Shown here one piece after another: positions 23,514-28,652 of a DNA stretch of 28,652 nucleotides. Source of the DNA: JAVBQJ01 sp031549115 (GTDB taxonomy: Bacteria; Verrucomicrobiota; Lentisphaeria; Victivallales; Victivallaceae). The first letter of the stretch is position 1. Each line of letters opens with the position of its first letter. A model generated the notes under the pieces. It made no database searches. It saw only the letters and a list, made by a program, of their open reading frames with translations, and had not been told where the DNA came from. The stretch covers positions 1 through 28,652 of the forward strand of contig JAVBQJ010000033.1 in the NCBI GenBank assembly GCA_031549115.1. Direction: 5' to 3'. Position numbers and translations under genes: made by a program.

Positions 23514-24875
23514 ATGAATCCGGATGTGCAATATTTCGATGTGACCCCGCAAATGGTCCCGGCCGATCAAACGAGCGTGATCCGGATCCGCCCGCGCTTC
23601 CGTCATCGCGCCTTCCCCGATCCCGCCGCCATCGAAGTCGCCATTTACCCGCTGGAGGGGTTGCTGCCGGACGGCAGTTACACTTGTCCCGGCGACCGCG
23701 CGGAGAAGCTCCGGCGGGAAACCGCCGATCCGTTGCGCCGCTGGCAGTTGCGCGACGGCGAACTGATCGTCACCGGCAGCTTCACCGGCGAACAGGAGCA
23801 CAACATTCAAGTCACCCTTCGTCACCCGGACGGCCCGGCGCAGGATAAGGTGCTGCGCTTCAACGTCTACAGTCTTGCGCCCGACCTGTACGGACTGCGT
23901 CCCTACAAGGGGGATTTTCATATTCATACGATGTTCTCCGACGGGCGGGAGAGCCCGGAATACGTCGCGGCACGCTACCGGGAAGCCGGTTTCGACTTCA
24001 TCGCCGTCTCCGATCACCACCGCTACGAACCGTCGCAGGAGGCGATCCGTTACTGGGAAGCACTGCCGGTCGATCTCAAACTGTTCCCCGGCGAAGAGGT
24101 GCACGCCCCGGATAATCCGGTTCACATCATCAACTTCGCCGGAGATTGCAGCGTCAACGAACAGTTCCGCGACGACGAAGCCGGCTATCGCCGGGAGGTG
24201 GCCGAACGCGTCGCCCGCCTGGGACCGGTGACGCCGGGGCAGGACCCGTTTCCGATCGCCGCCAGCGAATGGGTATTCGACCGGATTCGGGCCGGCGGCG
24301 GGCTGGCGGTGTTCTGCCACCCCTACTGGGCCTGCCACGCCTATATGATCAACGAGGCGATTGCCACGGAGATATTCAAACGCCGGAAGTTCGACGCCTA
24401 CGAGTTGATCGGCGGCTATCACAAATGGCAAACCGAATCCAACATGCTGCAGCTGGCGCGCTATCAACGGGAACGCGAACAGGGCAACCGTTTCCCGGTG
24501 GTGGGGTTGAGCGATTCGCACGGCACGGACACCGACGAATTGTTCGGCTGGTACTATACCGTCGTGCTGGCGAAATCCGATTCCCGCGACGATCTGGTGA
24601 ACGCCATCCGCCTTGATCGATCGGTCGCGGTGGACGCGCCGGCAGACGAAAGCCTGCGTCTGTACGGCGATTTTCGGCTGGTCAAATACATCGGCTTCCT
24701 GACCCGGGAATACTTTCCGCGCCACCGGGCGATCTGCGCAACCGAGGGCGAGTTGATGATTGCCCACCTGGGTGGCGACGACAACGCGCTTCCGGCGCTG
24801 CACGCGTTGCGGGGGCGAAGCGCAAGCTACCGGGAGCGGTGCTTCCAACCCGCGGGAGCCGGTGACGCCAAATGA
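23514..24875 (+). CDS. PHP-domain metallohydrolase (CehA/McbA-like)
   Basis: This 453-residue protein joins an N-terminal beta-rich domain (about 1-125) to a PHP phosphoesterase-like domain. Metal ligands expected of PHP are visible: His136 and His138 in GDFHIHTMFSDG, with Asp143, His168/169 in SDHH, Glu194/195 in FPGEEVH, His269 in FCHPYW, and Asp334/His336 in GLSDSHG. No signal peptide is seen, so it is probably cytoplasmic. AAAGGAGG precedes the ATG. Its stop overlaps the start of the EamA gene (ATGA). The layout of a CehA-like hydrolase, a transporter and a divergent TrmB regulator suggests uptake and hydrolysis of one small molecule, but the substrate is unknown. Confidence 0.88.
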   Translation: MNPDVQYFDVTPQMVPADQTSVIRIRPRFRHRAFPDPAAIEVAIYPLEGLLPDGSYTCPGDRAEKLRRETADPLRRWQLRDGELIVTGSFTGEQEHNIQVTLRHPDGPAQDKVLRFNVYSLAPDLYGLRPYKGDFHIHTMFSDGRESPEYVAARYREAGFDFIAVSDHHRYEPSQEAIRYWEALPVDLKLFPGEEVHAPDNPVHIINFAGDCSVNEQFRDDEAGYRREVAERVARLGPVTPGQDPFPIAASEWVFDRIRAGGGLAVFCHPYWACHAYMINEAIATEIFKRRKFDAYELIGGYHKWQTESNMLQLARYQREREQGNRFPVVGLSDSHGTDTDELFGWYYTVVLAKSDSRDDLVNAIRLDRSVAVDAPADESLRLYGDFRLVKYIGFLTREYFPRHRAICATEGELMIAHLGGDDNALPALHALRGRSASYRERCFQPAGAGDAK

Positions 24876-25774
24876 CGCCGGCCGCCTTTGCCTTGATTCT
24901 GGTTTCGGTATTTCTGCACGCCGGTTGGAACTTTCTGAGCAAACATTGCAGTCCGAGCGGCGCATTTTACCTGATCTCGACCCTGACGGCGGTGCTGCTG
25001 TGGTTACCGTTTTTCTGCTTTTCCGGGGTGGAATTGGGAATGCTGCCGGGGCGCTTCTGGATTCTGCTGGCGGCGTCGGGGGTGTTTGAACTCCTGTATT
25101 TACTCGGCCTGGCGCATGCCTACCGGACCAGCGATATTTCATTGGCTTATCCGCTAGCGCGGGCGCTGCCGGTGCTGATGGTGGCCGGCGTCACCATCGG
25201 ACTGGGGCTGGGACAGGCGCCGGGCATTTTCGCGTTGGCGGGAATGGTGGTGGTTTCGGCGGGTTGCCTGATCCTGCCGTTGAAGCACTTCCGTGACTTC
25301 GACCGGCGCCATTACTGGAACCGTTCGATCCTGTTCATACTGCTGGCGGCGATCGGGACGACCGGTTATACCGTGCTGGATTCGCAATCGATGGCACTGA
25401 TACGGCGGAGGGAAAGCGGTTGCGTATTGATCGATTCGATCACCTTTCTGTTTATGATGGAATCGTTGATTGCAATCGGCCTCGGTGCCTGGGTCTGGCT
25501 TCAGAAGCGGGAACGTCAGGAGTTCAAACGCCTGTTCCTGAAAACACCGACGCCGCTGATATCGGGCTTGTTCAGTTCGCTGGCCTACGTGCTGATTCTG
25601 ATTGCGATGGGGTACGTGAGCAATGTGAGTTACGTGCAGGCATTCCGGCAGATGAGCCTGCCGCTCGGCGTGCTGGCCGGGGTGGTTTTGCTGAAAGAAA
25701 AGTGCGGCGGTCCCAAATTGGCCGGGGTATTTCTGATCGTCGCCGGGCTGGTCATGGTGGCGTTGGGCCGATAA
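24872..25774 (+). CDS. EamA/DMT-superfamily transporter
   Basis: This 300-residue protein has about ten hydrophobic helices in two repeated halves, as in EamA-type drug/metabolite transporters. The first helix begins right after a two-residue start and contains LHAGWNFLSK, typical of the family. SLAYPLARALPVLMVA is the equivalent of the conserved second-repeat entry segment, and SYVQAFRQMSLPLGVLAGVVLLKEK marks the last helices. It starts within the PHP gene stop (4-base overlap), so translation is coupled. It could import the PHP substrate or export its product. Confidence 0.88.
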   Translation: MTPAAFALILVSVFLHAGWNFLSKHCSPSGAFYLISTLTAVLLWLPFFCFSGVELGMLPGRFWILLAASGVFELLYLLGLAHAYRTSDISLAYPLARALPVLMVAGVTIGLGLGQAPGIFALAGMVVVSAGCLILPLKHFRDFDRRHYWNRSILFILLAAIGTTGYTVLDSQSMALIRRRESGCVLIDSITFLFMMESLIAIGLGAWVWLQKRERQEFKRLFLKTPTPLISGLFSSLAYVLILIAMGYVSNVSYVQAFRQMSLPLGVLAGVVLLKEKCGGPKLAGVFLIVAGLVMVALGR

Positions 25775-25799
25775 ATCGCCAAAAAAGATGCGCCCCGCA

Positions 25800-25828
25800 G
25801 TGGCAATCCGTCAAAAAACTGCTATAGT
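25800..25828 (+). promoter_or_regulatory. Promoter of tRNA-Leu
   Basis: GTGGCA (25800-25805, 4/6) and TATAGT (25823-25828, 5/6) are 17 bases apart, with TGC directly before the -10 box. The -10 box ends 15 bases before the mature tRNA 5' end. Confidence 0.5.
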
Positions 25829-25843
25829 TAAAACGCACACAGT

Positions 25844-25928
25844 GCCCGGGTGGCGGAATGGCAGACGCAACAGACTTAAAATCTGTTATCCATTGGGTGT
25901 ACGGGTTCGACCCCCGTCCCGGGTACCA
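25844..25928 (+). tRNA. tRNA-Leu (anticodon UAA)
   Basis: The 85-base cloverleaf folds with a 7-bp acceptor (GCCCGGG with CCCGGGT, first pair G-U), an anticodon stem ACAGA/TCTGT around loop CTTAAAA giving anticodon TAA at 25877-25879, a long class II variable arm and a T arm ACGGG-TTCGACC-CCCGT. Discriminator A and an encoded CCA complete the 3' end. A terminator follows. Its 3' end faces the AT-rich segment carrying an integrase, a common arrangement for island insertion. Confidence 0.96.
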
Positions 25929-25941
25929 TTTTTACGCCCGA

Positions 25942-25983
25942 AAAGCCCTTGAGAAGTGCCACGAGGTACCACTCAAGGGCTTT
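25942..25983 (+). terminator. Terminator after tRNA-Leu
   Basis: AAAGCCCTTGAG pairs exactly with CTCAAGGGCTTT (12 bp) 13 bases after the tRNA CCA end. The downstream run is CTTGTGCTT, with T's already in the stem end. Confidence 0.75.
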
Positions 25984-26024
25984 CTTGTGCTTACGGGGAT
26001 TCATCTCCAGCTCCCGGCGATACT

Positions 26025-26588
26025 TCAGAGGAGATCCACCGTGTTGGAGGGGGGCATATCCGGTGTGAACAAGCGTTCCGGGATGGCGAACGACACCGGA
26101 GCCGGATCCCGGGAATTCAGTTTGAAGGTAAATAGGTAGCATTCGCTTGATGGGTCGAATTCGATCGAGCCGCCTTTGTCGCTTCGGATGTCGTTCCAAT
26201 AAGGCGCCCGCAAGCGGTCGGCAGTGGTCAGGTCGTCAAGCAAAAACAGCCGATTTCCGATACGTACCCAGGTGTCTCCGCCCTTATCGGTTGCCGTCCG
26301 AATTACCGCGTCCTTCGCCACGAAAAAAAAGTCGTAATAGTCTTCGTCAAAACGATATGGTCCAAGAATCAAAAAAGGTTTATTCGGGGCTTTGTAGATA
26401 GAGAGTATTTCATCTTTTCCGGCGATGTGCAAAGTCGTCTCGCCCGCCTTGCGATAACTGTTGCCGAAACAAACACTGAATACCACATCGCCAACGGGCT
26501 TGAATGCGAACGCGCAACAAAGCACCAGTATGATTGCAATTACAACCAGGAATGACGCAACCAAGATTTTTTTGATTTTACGATTCAT
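26025..26588 (-). CDS. Membrane-anchored protein, candidate immunity protein
   Basis: From ATG 26588 the product is 187 residues: a basic start (MNRKIKK), one hydrophobic helix (about 8-28), then a soluble domain that should lie outside the cytoplasm. A Cys-Cys pair ends the helix, but the residue before it is Leu, so a lipoprotein site is doubtful. The soluble part is rich in aromatic and acidic residues and matches no family I know. It lies 30 bases downstream of the L,D-transpeptidase-like gene on the same strand, in the same AT-rich block. A periplasmic-facing anchored partner after a peptidoglycan-targeting toxin is the expected layout of an immunity gene; this role is inference. No clear ribosome site is seen; a TTG at 26612 is an alternative start. 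Confidence 0.65.
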   Translation of the reverse strand: MNRKIKKILVASFLVVIAIILVLCCAFAFKPVGDVVFSVCFGNSYRKAGETTLHIAGKDEILSIYKAPNKPFLILGPYRFDEDYYDFFFVAKDAVIRTATDKGGDTWVRIGNRLFLLDDLTTADRLRAPYWNDIRSDKGGSIEFDPSSECYLFTFKLNSRDPAPVSFAIPERLFTPDMPPSNTVDLL

Positions 26589-26618
26589 ATGGTAACGTAT
26601 CACAGCGGCCAAAGTATT

Positions 26619-27521
26619 TCAATATGATATGGGCATAATCGGATAAACCCGTATCTTTTTCTCTGCGATTTCAACATTTTCCTCGCTATAGCTGACGTAG
26701 ACATAGAGCGATGATAATTTTGTCGATAAGAAGTATTTTCGGAAAACACCATCGTTCTTCTGCAAATCAATGCACCCGGCGGAGCCGTATTCCCGACCTC
26801 CGTGAACAAAGAAACTGCCTCTGCCACGCATGTCGTAACCATCTACCGGATGCAATGACCATGAGTAATCTCCCCAGCCTGCCGATTTTACAACATGGGA
26901 AAAGGGACTGGTGAAGGCGGAACGCTCTTCCTCTGACAAAATATAGTACAGTCCGACAGGGAGCCCGCCGATATTTTTCTTGCCTTGCTGTTCATGTGAA
27001 TAATTGAATTCCCTCGTCGCCGTTTCCGTGACCATACCGTATACAGTTGCAGTATCTATGGTCGATTTTGTTCCTGTGGTTCTTCCCGATACCGCATCCA
27101 GCAGAAGTTTGCCATTACTGGATACAAAATAACGGCCATTGAACAACAGAAACAACTTCTGCTCTCGAAGCGTGTCATTTTCATTCCGGGCTTTCAAAAT
27201 CTGGTCGGCAAGGTCGTTGGCCAGTTCATCGGAGGCCTCATGCAGCTTTTGCAGGTTTTCGGCAATCCGATAATGTTCCAGTTCGGAAGTCACATCTCTT
27301 TGGCTCGGGTCGTCGGCAATGTATTTGCAGCGGCAATTTGGATGTATGGGTAATTGCGGTAAATCTTCCGCGTCAAGATCGAATTTTCTGCCGTCATGGG
27401 CAAGACACTCCTCACAAGTTTTGGAATTGCTCTCCGCTTGATAGATTACTTGTGACGGTAAATTGGTTGTGGAAATCGTTCGCGCGGCATTCAAGTTTTC
27501 CATGAGCTCACTGACGTCCAT
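26619..27521 (-). CDS. HPNCRC-motif protein with C-terminal Tlde1/L,D-transpeptidase-like domain (candidate toxin)
   Basis: From ATG 27521 (GGAGG six bases upstream) the product is 300 residues. Residues 27-67 have Cys36-x2-Cys39 and His60-Pro-Asn-Cys63-Arg-Cys65, the C-terminal motif of SPP1 gp7/MuF-type phage head proteins, also found at the front of phage-linked polymorphic toxins. Residues 80-125 are helical, charged and likely coiled coil. Residues 123-300 look like a Tlde1 (DUF2778)/YkuD-type domain: LFNGRYFVSSNGKLLLDAVSG, GLPVGLYYI and the catalytic-type His240-Gly-Gly with Gly246-Ser-Ala-Gly-Cys250-Ile-Asp-Leu. Tlde1 effectors cut or exchange peptidoglycan cross-links. No signal peptide is present, so delivery by a secretion or phage-like device would be needed. 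Coding DNA is AT-richer than the core genes. Confidence 0.75.
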   Translation of the reverse strand: MDVSELMENLNAARTISTTNLPSQVIYQAESNSKTCEECLAHDGRKFDLDAEDLPQLPIHPNCRCKYIADDPSQRDVTSELEHYRIAENLQKLHEASDELANDLADQILKARNENDTLREQKLFLLFNGRYFVSSNGKLLLDAVSGRTTGTKSTIDTATVYGMVTETATREFNYSHEQQGKKNIGGLPVGLYYILSEEERSAFTSPFSHVVKSAGWGDYSWSLHPVDGYDMRGRGSFFVHGGREYGSAGCIDLQKNDGVFRKYFLSTKLSSLYVYVSYSEENVEIAEKKIRVYPIMPISY

Positions 27522-27567
27522 ACGGGGCCTCCTGTTTTTACTATGATTCTTCAAACCAGGAGGAAAT

Positions 27568-27624
27568 ATGTCGCAGTCGCTTGCCGGAGTGACTAATGAC
27601 AAGCCACTTGCCGGTTATTTATAA
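27568..27624 (+). CDS. Possible 18-codon leader peptide or gene remnant
   Basis: ATG at 27568 follows AGGAGGAAAT, a strong ribosome site, and reads 18 codons (MSQSLAGVTNDKPLAGYL) to TAA at 27622-27624. The stop overlaps the TATAAT box of the integrase promoter. It lies between the divergent toxin-like gene and the integrase gene. It may be a translated leader, the remnant of a displaced gene, or chance. Confidence 0.25.
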   Translation: MSQSLAGVTNDKPLAGYL

Positions 27625-27625
27625 T
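27596..27625 (+). promoter_or_regulatory. Strong promoter of the integrase gene
   Basis: ATGACA (27596-27601, 5/6) and a perfect TATAAT (27620-27625) are 18 bases apart. The GTG of the integrase is 63 bases downstream. The surrounding interrupted inverted repeat (CCGG...CCGG within 27611-27633) could allow control. Confidence 0.6.
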
Positions 27626-27687
27626 TTTCCGGCTTCGTGGGAAATTTATTTTAGCTACGAACGATACCAAAGAGAAAGGGTAACACC

Positions 27688-28652
27688 GTGGCTAAGAAAT
27701 CATTACGTCTCTCCGTCGGCTCCATCTTCACCAAGGGACCCGGCAGAATCTACTTTTATCGCTATCAGGTCGAAGGACGGCGTAAGACGGTCAGCCTGCA
27801 GACCACCAACCGCGTCGAGGCACTCAAAAAGGCGCAGGAGCTGCTTCCCGTTGTACAAGCCTCCAGCGCCGAAGTGATCGCCGCTCACGTCAGCTATGCC
27901 AGGGGCTTACAGGAAGCCGAACGCAACCTCTCTTTGCTCGATGGATGGGAATACTACGCGCAGCACCCGGAGCGTTCGACTCCGGCGACAGTCAACGTTT
28001 GGAAGCAGTACGAGGCCAACTATCAGGAGTTCGTCGCCTTCATCGGCGACTCCGGCGCCTGCGTCCGCGACATCACACCTTCCATTGCCGACCGCTTCGC
28101 CCAACATCTGCGGACCACCAAAATTTCCGTCGATACTCACAATCGCAAGCTCAAGCAGCTACGCAAAATCTTCTCCACCTTCTCCGAATACCGAATTGGC
28201 GAAAACCCCTTCAACGCTTCCTCGCTCTATCGTAAATTTCGCGAAGAACAAGGTCTGGGTGTTCGCCGCCTTGCGTTTTCCCGCGATCAGGAGCAACGGA
28301 TTCGCGAAGTGCTGAGCGATGATTCACGTGTTGTCATCAACAAGCCGGAGATTCGGGTGATCTATTATCTCGGGATGTATACCGGGCAGCGTTTGAAGGA
28401 TTGCGTTCTTCTTCAATGGCACAGCATTGACTTGGACCGACGGCGGATCTGGGTCAAACAATTCAAGACCGGCAAAGAAGTCACCATTCCCATCGCCGAC
28501 CGGCTGATGGAAGTCTTGCAGGAGGCCCTGAAGTGGCGCAGCAATGAATTTGTCTGCCCCAATTCCGCAGCCAGATACAACCACTTTGACGCGGTCGGCA
28601 AGAACATCGGCAATAATCTGGTCAACCTCGATGTGCTACGGGTGATCCGCTG
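27688..28652 (+). CDS. Tyrosine recombinase/phage-type integrase, cut off by the window end
   Basis: A frame from GTG 27688 (AAAGGG about seven bases upstream) stays open to the last base, giving 321 residues. The start SLRLSVGSIFTKGPGRIYFY looks like an arm-type DNA-binding domain; residues about 75-200 form the core-binding SAM-like domain; the catalytic domain begins near 210. Arg I is in MYTGQRLKD and the beta-strand Lys in QFKTGKEVTIP. The HxxR, His/Trp and Tyr active-site residues would lie beyond the window. It probably integrated this segment at the nearby tRNA-Leu. Codon and base use are nearer the core genome than those of the toxin-like gene. Confidence 0.87.
   Translation, partial: MAKKSLRLSVGSIFTKGPGRIYFYRYQVEGRRKTVSLQTTNRVEALKKAQELLPVVQASSAEVIAAHVSYARGLQEAERNLSLLDGWEYYAQHPERSTPATVNVWKQYEANYQEFVAFIGDSGACVRDITPSIADRFAQHLRTTKISVDTHNRKLKQLRKIFSTFSEYRIGENPFNASSLYRKFREEQGLGVRRLAFSRDQEQRIREVLSDDSRVVINKPEIRVIYYLGMYTGQRLKDCVLLQWHSIDLDRRRIWVKQFKTGKEVTIPIADRLMEVLQEALKWRSNEFVCPNSAARYNHFDAVGKNIGNNLVNLDVLRVIR

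Noticed and set aside
25858..26139. Plus-strand open frame starting inside tRNA-Leu
   Set aside because: It begins within the tRNA and reads through its terminator; no ribosome site.
26025..26588. The anchored partner as a lipoprotein
   Set aside because: The Cys after the hydrophobic helix is preceded by Leu and not by Gly, Ala or Ser, so a signal peptidase II site is not convincing.

Overview
This window reads as a piece of a GC-rich bacterial chromosome with strong GGAGG-type ribosome sites and regular use of GTG and TTG starts. No single gene fixes the taxon. A glycogen operon with a eukaryote-like (GH13_8) branching enzyme, a long four-helix-bundle protein carrying a 10-bp repeat insert, and the hairpin-dense intergenic DNA together remind me of the PVC group, most likely Lentisphaerota (Victivallis-like). 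That placement is an inference from memory and was not tested.

Layout. Bases 1-571 hold no convincing gene but many stem-loops. Bases 572-7056 (minus strand) form a glycogen operon, in transcription order: a stand-alone CBM48 glycogen-binding protein, glycogen phosphorylase, glycogen synthase, branching enzyme. A Kef-type cation/proton antiporter lies upstream on the same strand. Bases 8793-13595 (plus) form a tight operon cinA - proA - unknown membrane protein - mtaB. Bases 13609-15821 (minus) carry pgi followed by a four-helix-bundle gene with a striking inverted array of 10-bp repeats inside its coding sequence. A TM2-domain protein and CorA follow on the minus strand, the latter with a dyad in its leader. 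Then come a small zinc-ribbon protein (plus), an iron-dependent alcohol dehydrogenase and an orphan radical SAM/SPASM protein (minus), the bifunctional NAD(P)H-hydrate repair enzyme (plus) and an alpha/beta hydrolase (minus). A TrmB-type regulator (minus) is divergent from a PHP metallohydrolase translationally coupled to an EamA transporter (plus). A perfect dyad covers the plus-strand promoter between them.

The accessory part starts at tRNA-Leu(UAA) (25844-25928). Downstream is visibly AT-richer DNA with a two-gene minus-strand unit. The first gene joins an HPNCRC cysteine motif, as in SPP1 gp7/MuF phage head proteins, to a C-terminal Tlde1/L,D-transpeptidase-like domain. The second encodes a membrane-anchored protein that could be its immunity partner. 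A tyrosine recombinase runs off the right edge. I read this as a genomic island at a tRNA gene carrying a candidate peptidoglycan-targeting toxin-immunity pair. It is the most interesting part of the window.
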